The notes below the pieces were generated by a model that had not been told where the DNA came from, did not search any database, and saw only the letters and a program-made list of their open reading frames with translations. 64,000 bases of DNA from DAOTXN01 sp034435435 (GTDB lineage: Bacteria; Chloroflexota; Anaerolineae; S140-20). The translations under genes and the position numbers were made by a program. The stretch spans positions 19,066 to 83,065 of the forward strand of contig DAOTXN010000148.1 of the NCBI GenBank assembly GCA_034435435.1. Direction: 5' to 3'. Below are positions 36,781-44,750 of this stretch, in pieces. The stretch's first letter is position 1, and every line of letters starts with the position of its first letter.

Positions 36781-37518
36781 ATGGACTATGTCATCGAAAC
36801 GCATCAGGTGAAACGGGCTTTTGGTCATTTCGAGGCCGTGCGCGGCGTTGATTTGCGCATCCGGCCCGGCGAGACTTATGGCCTGCTTGGTCCCAACGGC
36901 GCGGGCAAGACGACGTTGATACGCATGTTCGTCGGCTTGCTGCGCCCGACAGCCGGGCGGGTCGTGGTTCTGGGTCACGCTATGCCCGACAAAGCTATTT
37001 TGGCTCGCGTGGGCTATATGACCCAATCCAAGGCGCTGTACACCGACTTGAGCGTGCGCCAGAACGTGCGCTTTTTTGGCGCGATGGCGGGCCGGCGGGA
37101 CGAAAAACAAGTGGACGAGGTGATCGCGCTGGTCAACCTGGCCGAGTGGGCCGATAGCCCGGTGCGCAACCTGTCGGGGGGGATGCAGCAGCGGGCTTCG
37201 CTGGCCTGCGCGCTGGTGCACCGGCCGCGCCTGTTGTTGCTGGACGAGCCGACCGTCGGGGTGGACCCGCAGTTGCGCGTGCAGTTTTGGGAGTATTTCG
37301 GACGGCTCAACGCCGAGGGCGTGACCATCGTCGTTTCCAGCCACGTGATGGACGAGGCCGAGCGTTGTCACAGACTGGGCTTTATCCGCGCCGGGCGGCT
37401 GCTGGCCGAAGGCTCGCCCGCCGAGTTGCGCGCCGAGGCTGGCAGCGCCACGCTGGAAGAGGCCTTTCTCAAGTTTGCTGTTGAGGATGAAGGACCAACG
37501 ACGAAGGACGAAGGGTGA
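36781..37518 (+). CDS. ABC transporter ATPase (drug-efflux type)
   Basis: 245 residues. Walker A LLGPNGAGKTTL, Q-loop MTQSKALYTDLSV, signature LSGGMQQRASLA, Walker B LLLLDEPTVGVDP, H-loop VVSSHVMDEAE. This is the ABC-2 drug/polysaccharide exporter ATPase (CcmA-like) that pairs with the permease 4 bp downstream. GAGGTGA before the ATG. The last eleven residues (EDEGPTTKDEG) are encoded by a dispersed ACGAAGGACGAAGG repeat and are likely a repeat-derived extension. Confidence 0.92.
   Translation: MDYVIETHQVKRAFGHFEAVRGVDLRIRPGETYGLLGPNGAGKTTLIRMFVGLLRPTAGRVVVLGHAMPDKAILARVGYMTQSKALYTDLSVRQNVRFFGAMAGRRDEKQVDEVIALVNLAEWADSPVRNLSGGMQQRASLACALVHRPRLLLLDEPTVGVDPQLRVQFWEYFGRLNAEGVTIVVSSHVMDEAERCHRLGFIRAGRLLAEGSPAELRAEAGSATLEEAFLKFAVEDEGPTTKDEG
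37484..37518. repeat. ACGAAGGACGAAGG repeat, translated
   Basis: GATGAAGGACCAACGACGAAGG-type run encoding the C-terminus and TGA of the ABC ATPase. Confidence 0.65.
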
Positions 37519-37521
37519 GCC

Positions 37522-38661
37522 ATGGACATGCGTAGAATTTTTACACTGGCGAGTCGTGTCTTTAAGCAGATCGTGGGCGATGGGCGCACGCTGGCGCTCA
37601 TTTTCCTGGCCCCAATCATCATTTTGTCGCTGGCGGGCGTGCTGCTCAAGTCCAGCCCGAAAAACATCGCCCTGGGGGTGGTCAACGAAGACGAGGGGAT
37701 CGAAGCTAAAGCGCCTTTGGGTCGCGTTTCCCTGGCCACTCTTATCGTGGAGGAGCTACGCAACAGCGATACCTTTGCCGTGACCGAGCTGGCGCGAGAA
37801 GAGGTCGAGCCGGCGCTCAGGGCTGGCCGCATCGAGGGGGCGGTGCTCTTTGCGCCCGACTTTAGCCAGGCGTTGAGCGGTGGGGGGCAGACCACGGTCG
37901 AGCTGCGCCTGGAAGGCTCCAACCCCGCCACGGCGGGCAACGTCCGCAATCACTTGAGCCGGCTGATGATGCAGCGTTTAGCCAGTCTGGCGACTATGAC
38001 TGGACAGGGCGGCCTACCGGTGGTCATCGAACCCAGTTTCTTGTACGGCGGTCCCCAATTCGACTCGTTGGATTACATCGCGCCGGTATACATTGCCTTT
38101 TTTGTGTTCTTTTTCGTGTTCTTGCTAACGTGTGTGTTTTTCCTGCGCGAACGCTCGCAGGGCACGATGGAGCGGCTGCTGGCGACGCCCATCAATCGTC
38201 TGGAGATCGTGTTGGGCTATATGCTGGGCCTGGGCGTGTTTGCCCTGATCCAATCGGCCGTGGTGCTGTTTTTTACGGTGTATGGGCTGGACATTGACTA
38301 TGCCGGCAACCTGTTGGTGGTGTTTGTGATCGAGGTCATTTTGACCATGGTCGCGGCCAACATGGGCATTTTGGCCTCGACCTTTGCCACGAACGAGTTT
38401 CAGGTGGTGCAGTTTATTCCCCTGGTCGTTTTTCCTCAGGCCTTGCTCAGCGGCGTGTTCTGGCCCATCGAGCAGATGCCGGCCTGGCTGCAGCCGCCGG
38501 CGTGGATTATGCCGATGACTTATGCCAACATTGCCATGCGCGACGTGATGATCAAAGGGCAGGGGCTGAGCGCGATTTGGGGCAATTTGCTGATTCTGGC
38601 CGCTTTTGCCGCTTTGATGATCGCCCTCGGCGCGTTGACGGTGCGGCGCGAGGTAGCGTGA
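37522..38661 (+). CDS. ABC-2 type permease
   Basis: 379 residues. One N-terminal membrane segment (about 24-42), a long extracytoplasmic loop to about residue 185, then five membrane segments, with the FLRERSQGTMERLLATPINRLEIVLGYMLG motif (shown in pieces: RERSQGTMERLLATP) typical of ABC2_membrane proteins, and FWPIEQMPAWLQP. Forms an exporter with the ATPase upstream, controlled by the TetR gene. Substrate unknown, probably a hydrophobic drug or lipid. Confidence 0.9.
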   Translation: MDMRRIFTLASRVFKQIVGDGRTLALIFLAPIIILSLAGVLLKSSPKNIALGVVNEDEGIEAKAPLGRVSLATLIVEELRNSDTFAVTELAREEVEPALRAGRIEGAVLFAPDFSQALSGGGQTTVELRLEGSNPATAGNVRNHLSRLMMQRLASLATMTGQGGLPVVIEPSFLYGGPQFDSLDYIAPVYIAFFVFFFVFLLTCVFFLRERSQGTMERLLATPINRLEIVLGYMLGLGVFALIQSAVVLFFTVYGLDIDYAGNLLVVFVIEVILTMVAANMGILASTFATNEFQVVQFIPLVVFPQALLSGVFWPIEQMPAWLQPPAWIMPMTYANIAMRDVMIKGQGLSAIWGNLLILAAFAALMIALGALTVRREVA

Positions 38662-38692
38662 GGCGTAAAACGTGACGAGTGAAACGTGAAAG
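38656..38692. repeat. GTGAAACGTGAA repeat, degenerate
   Basis: GTGAGGCGTAAAACGTGACGAGTGAAACGTGAAAGG-type tandem, at the stop of the permease gene. Confidence 0.6.
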
Positions 38693-38697
38693 GAGAG

Positions 38698-38727
38698 TTG
38701 GCGGGCCGTGCGGCGGTGTGTTATAAT
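38698..38727 (+). promoter_or_regulatory. Promoter of the Uma2 gene
   Basis: TTGGCG (38698-38703), 18-bp spacer, TATAAT (38722-38727). Confidence 0.5.
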
Positions 38728-38766
38728 TGTTTTGTGGATTGGGTGGTTGGGCGAGTGAGGTGAAAC

Positions 38767-39474
38767 GTGGCTGTCGAGCGGGTTTTGGTTTCAGCCCCAG
38801 CGGCGGAGATAGAGGTACCCAGTTTGCGTATGAGTTACCAAGAGTATCTGGCCTGGGCCGATGAAGATGTTCATTCCGAATGGGTTGCTTCTCTGTCAGA
38901 ACAAGTGGGGGAGGTCATCATACAAATGCCGCCGAAGAACTTGCATCAGGTACTGGTTGGATTCTTGCATCACATCATCGGGCTTTTTGCGACGATATTT
39001 GATTTGGGTGTTGTACGCACGGCTCCTTTTGAAGTCCTGCTCGGTTCTGACGGTCCCTCGCGTGAACCCGACTTGCTGTTCATCGCCAAAGCCCATCTCG
39101 ACCGGCTCACGCCGGAGCGGGTGGTTGGTCCGCCCGACCTGGTGGTCGAAATAGTCTCGGACGATAGCGCGCACCGCGACCGGGTGGATAAGCTTGACGA
39201 ATACGAGGCGGCCGGCGTGGCCGAGTATTGGGTAATTGACAATCGCCCGCAGCGGCAGCGGGCCTGGTTCTATGTGCGAGACGAGGCCGGGCGTTTTCGG
39301 CCCATCCCGGTGGGCGACGACAGTTTGTATCACTCGACTGTTTTGCCTGGCCTGACGCTGCGCCTGGACTGGCTGTGGCAGGAGCAGCCCGACCTGTTGG
39401 CCGCGCTGGCCCAGGTCATCGGCCCCGAGCGCTTTGCCGAGGCGCTGCGAGCCGCGGCCGGGCGCGCCGCCTAG
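38767..39474 (+). CDS. Uma2-family (DUF820) restriction-endonuclease-fold protein
   Basis: 235 residues. PD-(D/E)xK nuclease fold: EPDLLFI, DLVVEIVSDDSAHRDRVDKLDEYEAAGVAEYWVID with catalytic Asp, Glu-x-Val and Lys. Uma2 proteins are very common in cyanobacteria and Chloroflexota, often many copies per genome; in vivo role unclear. GTG start with GAGG 6 nt upstream. The stop TAG (39472-39474) belongs to the left end of a MITE, which therefore truncated or replaced the original C-terminus. Confidence 0.88.
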   Translation: MAVERVLVSAPAAEIEVPSLRMSYQEYLAWADEDVHSEWVASLSEQVGEVIIQMPPKNLHQVLVGFLHHIIGLFATIFDLGVVRTAPFEVLLGSDGPSREPDLLFIAKAHLDRLTPERVVGPPDLVVEIVSDDSAHRDRVDKLDEYEAAGVAEYWVIDNRPQRQRAWFYVRDEAGRFRPIPVGDDSLYHSTVLPGLTLRLDWLWQEQPDLLAALAQVIGPERFAEALRAAAGRAA

Positions 39475-39576
39475 CAGTCTGTCGGAGAGACGTAATTTAG
39501 CCCCTTGTGGGCGTCCAAAATGGGCGCAAAACGAGCACAAGGCCCTACATTACAGGGTTCTCCGACAGGCTGCTAG
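39471..39576 (-). mobile_element. MITE, copy 2 (106 bp)
   Basis: Inverted relative to the copy at 20291-20407; ends CTAGCAGTCTGTCGGAGA and TCTCCGACAGGCTGCTAG. Shares an internal CCATTTTGGACGCCCACAAG-type block with copy 1. CTAG at both ends. Placed between two convergent genes and supplies the stop codon of the Uma2 gene. Confidence 0.85.
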
Positions 39577-39582
39577 CCCGCG

Positions 39583-41061
39583 CTATCCCTGGCGCACCTT
39601 GACATTCCCCGCCAAGAGACGCACGTCCACCCGCAAGCGGCGCTCGGCCGATTCATAGTTGGGGCTGCGCCGGGTCAGGGGACTGAGCACCCCTTTGTGT
39701 TCCTGACCCAGAATGTGCGAGTCGGTGAACACCACACCCAAAGACACGACCACGCCCACGTTTTCCGGTACTGAAATAGTAACGCTGCCGGCAAAGCCAA
39801 ACACACGGATGCGGGTCTCGCCCGCATACATCCGCGCCTGGCTCAGGTCCAGGTTCACGTTGCCGGCAAAGAACCACATCTCCTCGTTGACTACCGGCCA
39901 GTCGCCCTTGCGTCTCAAGTCGCCAAACGGATGTTGGGTTACCTGCGTGTTCGGCCCGACCTGGCGCGGGCGCACCCAGTAGGGAATCACCCACACGGCG
40001 ATGACGAGCAGAATCAGCATCACCCCTCCGCCCAGGAAAACGCGAATCAGCGCCAGAAATCCGATGGCGGCCAGGGCCAAAATGACCCACAGTGGAATGG
40101 TCACAGGAAGACCTGGAACGGGCTGGCGCGCCTGAGTTTTCCAATCCTCCGGTCTTTTTTCAGGGGACGGCGCTGGCGTGGAGGGCAACGGCGCAGGTGC
40201 GCTCGCGCCGACGCGAGGCAGAGGCAGCGCAGCCTGGGTTGCTTCCTCGGCTGCCCGTTTGAGCGCCTGGGCCATTTCTCCGGCGCTCTGGAAGCGCTCA
40301 TCAGGCTTTTTCGCCATGGCCTTCAAGATGATACGCTCGACGGCCTCGGGGAGATCTGGGTTGGCCAGTCTGGGCAGGGTAGGGTCTTGTTGCACGTGCA
40401 TCAGTACAATGGCCATGGGCGTTTCGGCCTCGTAGGGCACGCGCCCGGTGACCATTTCGTATAGAATGATGCCCAGTGCATAAATGTCGCTGCGGTGATC
40501 GATCTCGGCGCCCATGATTTGCTCCGGCGACATGTAGGCCGGGGTGCCCACGCCCACACCCGAGCCGGTCAGGTCTGATTCGCCGGCGATCATCTTGGCC
40601 AGCCCAAAGTCGGTCAACAGCGCCCACTCTCCCTCGTCAACCAGCACGTTGCTGGGCTTTACGTCGCGGTGCAGGATACCGCGCTCGTGGGCGTGGTCCA
40701 GCGCGCCGGCAAGTTGCTCGATGAGACGGGCCGCCTGCTGCAAGCTCAGCGGCTGCGTGAGGCGTTCTTTGAGCGTGCCCGCCGGAACGTATTTGGCGAC
40801 GATGTAACTCAGGTCTCCCGCTTGCCCAAAATCATAAATGGGCAGGATGTTGGGGTGGTTGAGCTGAGCCACGGCCTTGGCTTCGCGGATAAAGCGCTCC
40901 GAAAAGCCCGGTGTGAGGGCGTGTTGGGCGGGCAGCACTTTGATGGCGACGTAGCGGTCAAGGGCAGGCTGGTAGGCTTTGAACACCGTCGCCATCCCGC
41001 CAATGCCAATCTGTTCCACGATGCGATATTGCCCTACTGTGGCGCCGACCAGTTTGTCCAA
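39583..41061 (-). CDS. Ser/Thr protein kinase with LiaF-like C-terminal domain
   Basis: 492 residues from a TTG start at 41061, chosen because AAGGAGG is 7 nt upstream and the family begins MDxLVGxTxGQYRI. Kinase domain 11-270: GIGGMATV loop, Lys41, HRDVKPSN 131-138, DFG 151-153, SPEQ segment. Then a Pro/Ala linker, two membrane segments near 325-375 and an extracytoplasmic domain about 395-492 (FFAGNVNLDLSQARM, TRIRVFGFAGSVTISVPENVGV, LLAGNVKV) like the C-terminus of LiaF/DUF2154 envelope-stress proteins. This replaces the usual PASTA sensor. Suggests a kinase that reads membrane or wall stress. Confidence 0.88.
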   Translation of the reverse strand: MDKLVGATVGQYRIVEQIGIGGMATVFKAYQPALDRYVAIKVLPAQHALTPGFSERFIREAKAVAQLNHPNILPIYDFGQAGDLSYIVAKYVPAGTLKERLTQPLSLQQAARLIEQLAGALDHAHERGILHRDVKPSNVLVDEGEWALLTDFGLAKMIAGESDLTGSGVGVGTPAYMSPEQIMGAEIDHRSDIYALGIILYEMVTGRVPYEAETPMAIVLMHVQQDPTLPRLANPDLPEAVERIILKAMAKKPDERFQSAGEMAQALKRAAEEATQAALPLPRVGASAPAPLPSTPAPSPEKRPEDWKTQARQPVPGLPVTIPLWVILALAAIGFLALIRVFLGGGVMLILLVIAVWVIPYWVRPRQVGPNTQVTQHPFGDLRRKGDWPVVNEEMWFFAGNVNLDLSQARMYAGETRIRVFGFAGSVTISVPENVGVVVSLGVVFTDSHILGQEHKGVLSPLTRRSPNYESAERRLRVDVRLLAGNVKVRQG

Positions 41062-41145
41062 GTTTTGTCCTCCTTGTGCTATGTGGAACGATTTATGAGG
41101 CACACATGGTATTACGTGAAAAACATCGATTTGTTGCGACCTGTG

Positions 41146-42252
41146 CTAGGATGACATCTCGCGCAGGCGTTTCTGAACTTGGGTCAAAAGCTCTTTGACG
41201 CTCGCCAGCTCTTTTTCTACCCGGCCGATCTGGTGGGCCAGGCGTTCTACGTCCTGGGCCAGCCGAGACAGGGCCGGAGGCGACACACCATAGGCCGGCG
41301 TTGTTTTGCTTTGTTCCAGACAGGCCTGATAAAATTGCCAAAGCATGTCGCCCTGGCGTTCCAGCAGCGCCACGCTGCGTTGGGCCACGTCTAGCGCGTC
41401 TTCGGCGCGCTGCCGGGCGGCCGTGTTTTCTTGGATCCAATGAGATGTACGCTGGGAGAGACATTGTCGCATACGTTTAATCTGGGCGGTAGTCAATTGT
41501 GGCGTGGGCTCGTCGTGAGACGCCAGGCTTTTGCCGGTCGAGTGATCCTCCAGGCCTGACAGGTGGGCCAAATTGTGCGCCGTGATGAGGCCCTGACCTC
41601 CTCCGAGCCATTCGGCCTCGGTCACGCACGCAATCGACCGGTCGGCCTGGCCCCAACTATGCGGCAGGGTCTTGTCGGGCATAAGGATGCGGTCGGCAAA
41701 GAGCAAAGCAGGCGTCCCCTCGCTGGCGTAGCGTTGGCCCAATTGCCACAATTCGTCGGGAGTCAGCTCCCAGGCGGCGCTTGCTTTGGGAATGGTTTCC
41801 GGTTGTCCAAAGGCGACAGTGATATCCCAATGCGCCTGGAAAATCTGAGCGGCGTTTTGCAGGGCGCGATCCAATCGCTCTCGATGGCCGGACTTGCCCA
41901 ACCGGTTAAAATCGTACAGACTGCCCTGCAGCACCAGCACCCGCACCCGCAGTTCGTTGGATGCGGGAGGCGCAACGGCCTGGAGCGCCTCGAGCAGGCG
42001 GCGCAGCTCATCTCCCAGGTCCAGGTGCTTTTGAAGCTCCTTGCGTTTGGCGTCCAGGTTGGCCCTCAGCTCGTGGCAAGGCGCGCTCGGATCGGGCGGT
42101 TGCTCGTGATAGGCTTGCTGCGACCGGCTCTCCAATTCGGCGGCTATGGTAGTGATTTGCTCCCGCAGCGCTGCATCTACCCCCGAGGTCGGCTCGACTG
42201 CAGGGCGGGTGGAGTGATCCACAAGACTTCTTTGAGCGGTTTCCGGCGCCAT
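41146..42252 (-). CDS. Coiled-coil protein with degenerate metzincin motif
   Basis: 368 residues from ATG 42252 (AGGAG 7 nt upstream). Helical N-terminus (about 25-95), a middle domain (about 98-240) and a C-terminal coiled coil (about 265-368). The middle ends with TAHNLAHLSGLED, which has the spacing of the zinc-protease HExxHxxGxxD motif of snapalysin-type metzincins, but Asn replaces the catalytic Glu (residue 227). LFADRILMPDKTLPHSWGQA before it fits the fold's upstream strand. Likely an inactive metzincin relative. Lies upstream of the Ser/Thr kinase on the same strand. Function unknown. Confidence 0.6.
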   Translation of the reverse strand: MAPETAQRSLVDHSTRPAVEPTSGVDAALREQITTIAAELESRSQQAYHEQPPDPSAPCHELRANLDAKRKELQKHLDLGDELRRLLEALQAVAPPASNELRVRVLVLQGSLYDFNRLGKSGHRERLDRALQNAAQIFQAHWDITVAFGQPETIPKASAAWELTPDELWQLGQRYASEGTPALLFADRILMPDKTLPHSWGQADRSIACVTEAEWLGGGQGLITAHNLAHLSGLEDHSTGKSLASHDEPTPQLTTAQIKRMRQCLSQRTSHWIQENTAARQRAEDALDVAQRSVALLERQGDMLWQFYQACLEQSKTTPAYGVSPPALSRLAQDVERLAHQIGRVEKELASVKELLTQVQKRLREMSS

Positions 42253-42325
42253 TCTGCTGCTCCTGATGCCTGTCTCCCCCCACACCGTTATATCACAAAA
42301 TCCCCCAATCTACCAATCCCCTCAT

Positions 42326-42355
42326 TTGCCCATTTACCCATTTTGCGAGTATCAT
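42326..42355 (+). promoter_or_regulatory. Promoter giving leaderless topA mRNA
   Basis: TTGCCC (42326-42331), 18-bp spacer, TATCAT (42350-42355); the ATG at 42363 is 8 nt after the -10 box. Confidence 0.55.
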
Positions 42356-42362
42356 AGCCTCT

Positions 42363-44279
42363 ATGAGCACGAAACTGGTCATCGTCGAGTCGCCGGCCAA
42401 AGCCAAAACGATCCAGGGCATCTTGGGGCGCGACTACCGCGTGTTGGCCTCTATGGGTCACGTGCGCGACCTGCCGCGCAAGACGCTGGGGGTAGACCTG
42501 GAAAAAGGATTTCAACCCCATTACGTGGTTGCGCCCAAAAAGCGACAGACGGTCCAGCGTCTGAAGGATGCAGCGGCGCAGGCCGAGGCCGTATATCTGG
42601 CGACCGACCTGGACCGCGAGGGCGAGGCCATCGCCTGGCACGTGCTGCAACTACTGAAACTGCCCAAGTCGGTTCCGGTCTATCGGGTCACGTTTCACGA
42701 GATCACTCCGGCCGCCATTCACACGGCTTTTCAGCACACCGGGCAGCTCAACCAACCGCTGGTCGAAGCGCAGCAGACCCGCCGCATCCTGGACCGGTTG
42801 GTGGGCTATCAGGTCAGCCCGCTGCTGTGGCGGCGCGTCAAAGGGGGCAAGGGACTATCGGCGGGGCGGGTGCAGACCATCGCGCTGCGGCTGGTGGTGG
42901 ACCGCGAGCGCGAGATCGAGGCCTTTGTGCCGGTGGAATATTGGACCATCGAGGCGCTGCTGACTCAGCAAATTCCTGATCCCATCCCTTTTTTGGCCCA
43001 ACTGTTCCGTATTGGCCGAGAAGCGCCCGACCTGAAAAACCGCGCCGACGCCGAGGCCATCATCCAGGCCCTGGAGGGGGCGCTGTATTGGGTCGAAAGC
43101 GTCAAGACGCAGCGCAAAGAACAACGCCCGCCCCCGCCGTTCACGACCAGCACACTGCAACAGGCCGCCTCGCGGGCGCTGGGCTGGGGACCCAAGCTGA
43201 CGATGGACGTCGCGCAGCAGTTGTACGAAGGAGTGCGCCTCGGCGAAGAAGGGAACGTGGGGTTGATTACTTATATGCGCACCGATTCAACCGCCGTCGC
43301 TCCTGAGGCGCAAGCCGCCGCCCGAGAGGTGATCCTGCAATACTTTGGCGCGGAATATCTGCCGCCCACGCCGCCGACCTACAAGACCCAGGTCAAATCG
43401 GCCCAGGAGGCCCACGAGGCCATTCGCCCTACCGACCCGCGCCGCACGCCCAAGCAGGTGCGCCCGTATCTGGACGCCAAACAGGACGCGCTCTATACGC
43501 TTATCTGGCGGCGTTTTGTAGCCAGCCAGATGTCCAACGCCGTGTACGACGTGACCACGGCCCTCATCCCCACGGGCAAAGACAGCCGGGAGAACCGCCT
43601 GCCATACCTGTTTCGGGCGCAGGGCCGGGTGCGGCTATTCGATGGCTTTCTCAAGGTGTACGAGGAAAAGTTGGATGTGGGCGAGGAGGCCGAAGAATTA
43701 AAGCCGCTGCCCCCGCTACGGGCCGACGAGGGACTGGATCTGCTGGAGCTTATCCCCACACAGCACTGGACCAAGCCGCCGCCGCGCTACACCGAGGCCT
43801 CGCTGATCAAAGAACTGGAGCGGCGGGGCGTCGGGCGGCCCTCGACTTTTGCGGGGATGGTCAGTCTGATCCAGCAGCGCGATTACGTGCGGCGCGACGG
43901 GCGCGTGCTGATTCCCACACCGCTAGGTTTTGCCGTGTGCCATCTGCTGGTGCAGTTTTTTGCCGGCCTGTTCGACTATGGTTTTACGGCCCAGATGGAA
44001 CAGACGTTGGATGACATTGCCAACGGCGGTCAGGCCCGCCGGGCCACGCTGGAGCGTTTTTGGGCCGATTTGCAGCCGGCGCTGGACAAGGCCAAAGCTG
44101 ATATGCCCCGGGTCACCGTCGCGCCGACTCAGGCGCGGGTCAAGAAAAAGCAACCGGCGCAGCCAACGGGCGAAAAATGCCCCCACTGCGGGCGCGATCT
44201 GGTGACCCGCCAGGGCCGTTACGGGCCGTTTGTGGGATGCAGCGGCTACCCGCACTGCAAGTATATCAAAAAGGCGTAG
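42363..44279 (+). CDS. topA: DNA topoisomerase I (type IA)
   Basis: 638 residues. Relaxes negative supercoils. TOPRIM domain at the N-terminus (KLVIVESPAKAKTI, ATDLDREGEAIAWH), active-site tyrosine in GLITYMRTDST, SAQEAHEAIRPTD, and YTEASLIKELERRGVGRPSTFA. The C-terminus has one topoisomerase zinc finger (CPHCGRDLVTRQGRYGPFVGCSGYPHCKYI), given here as CPHC...CSGYPHC; most relatives have more, so this is a short form. No SD; probably leaderless. Confidence 0.96.
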   Translation: MSTKLVIVESPAKAKTIQGILGRDYRVLASMGHVRDLPRKTLGVDLEKGFQPHYVVAPKKRQTVQRLKDAAAQAEAVYLATDLDREGEAIAWHVLQLLKLPKSVPVYRVTFHEITPAAIHTAFQHTGQLNQPLVEAQQTRRILDRLVGYQVSPLLWRRVKGGKGLSAGRVQTIALRLVVDREREIEAFVPVEYWTIEALLTQQIPDPIPFLAQLFRIGREAPDLKNRADAEAIIQALEGALYWVESVKTQRKEQRPPPPFTTSTLQQAASRALGWGPKLTMDVAQQLYEGVRLGEEGNVGLITYMRTDSTAVAPEAQAAAREVILQYFGAEYLPPTPPTYKTQVKSAQEAHEAIRPTDPRRTPKQVRPYLDAKQDALYTLIWRRFVASQMSNAVYDVTTALIPTGKDSRENRLPYLFRAQGRVRLFDGFLKVYEEKLDVGEEAEELKPLPPLRADEGLDLLELIPTQHWTKPPPRYTEASLIKELERRGVGRPSTFAGMVSLIQQRDYVRRDGRVLIPTPLGFAVCHLLVQFFAGLFDYGFTAQMEQTLDDIANGGQARRATLERFWADLQPALDKAKADMPRVTVAPTQARVKKKQPAQPTGEKCPHCGRDLVTRQGRYGPFVGCSGYPHCKYIKKA

Positions 44280-44327
44280 GGGGAGTTCCTGCGCAGAACG
44301 GCAGGCTGTGTTATAATCGGGCTTTGG

Positions 44328-44486
44328 ATGACTCAAGCCGTCGCTACGACCGAAAACGCCAGTGTCCACGAGGACGCCCAGGCCGACGTGGATTTGACGT
44401 CGTGGCCGACGGGGGCGGGCGCTTTATTTAGGACACAGATGAACACTGATTTTTTGGCTTTGAAGCCCTGGTTTTCGTTGGGGTAG
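44328..44486 (+). pseudogene. Possible 5' remnant of a gene cut off by a repeat
   Basis: Open frame MTQAVATTENASVHEDAQAD, then VDLTSWPTGAGALFR, after which the frame enters a dispersed repeat (TQMNTDFLALK) and stops. A TATAAT box lies 10 nt before the ATG. Reads like the start of a real protein truncated at about residue 35. No family recognised. Confidence 0.3.
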
Positions 44487-44511
44487 GACCCCACTTAATC
44501 GTGGTGCAACC

Positions 44512-44576
44512 GTAGGGCGGGTTTCTTACCCGCCATCTGGGGGCAGGTATAGGGGGCAGGTATAGAAACCTACCCT
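44512..44576. repeat. Composite GGCGGGT hairpin repeat, inverted copy
   Basis: GGCGGGT (44516-44522)/ACCCGCC (44528-44534), followed by two GGGGGCAGGTATAG units and AAACCTACCCTAC. Matches 10124-10191 in reverse orientation. Confidence 0.75.
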
Positions 44577-44643
44577 ACATTTGGGGCTTGTCCTCGGCGA
44601 CCACGGTTAAATGTGGAGCTACCTTCGTTGGCAGGCGTGTAGA

Positions 44644-44711
44644 AATCTGTGTTAATCAGTGTCGCCTGCACTGCATCCGCAGCGCGGTGCAAGTGTCATC
44701 AGTGTCCCATT
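44644..44711. repeat. CACAGAT/AATCAGTG-type dispersed repeat
   Basis: AATCTGTGTTAATCAGTGTC and CATCAGTGTCCCATT; same family as 30735-30815. Confidence 0.65.
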
Positions 44712-44750
44712 AAAAAGTGTCCGGTAGAGAATGGCAGGCAAATGGGATAG

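Larger units (their letters stand above)
44280..44750. other. Repeat-rich intergenic region
   Basis: About 470 nt. Contains a TATAAT box (44312-44317), a 52-codon remnant frame (44328-44486), the second copy of the GGCGGGT hairpin repeat and two pieces of the CACAGAT-type repeat. No complete gene seen. Confidence 0.7.
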
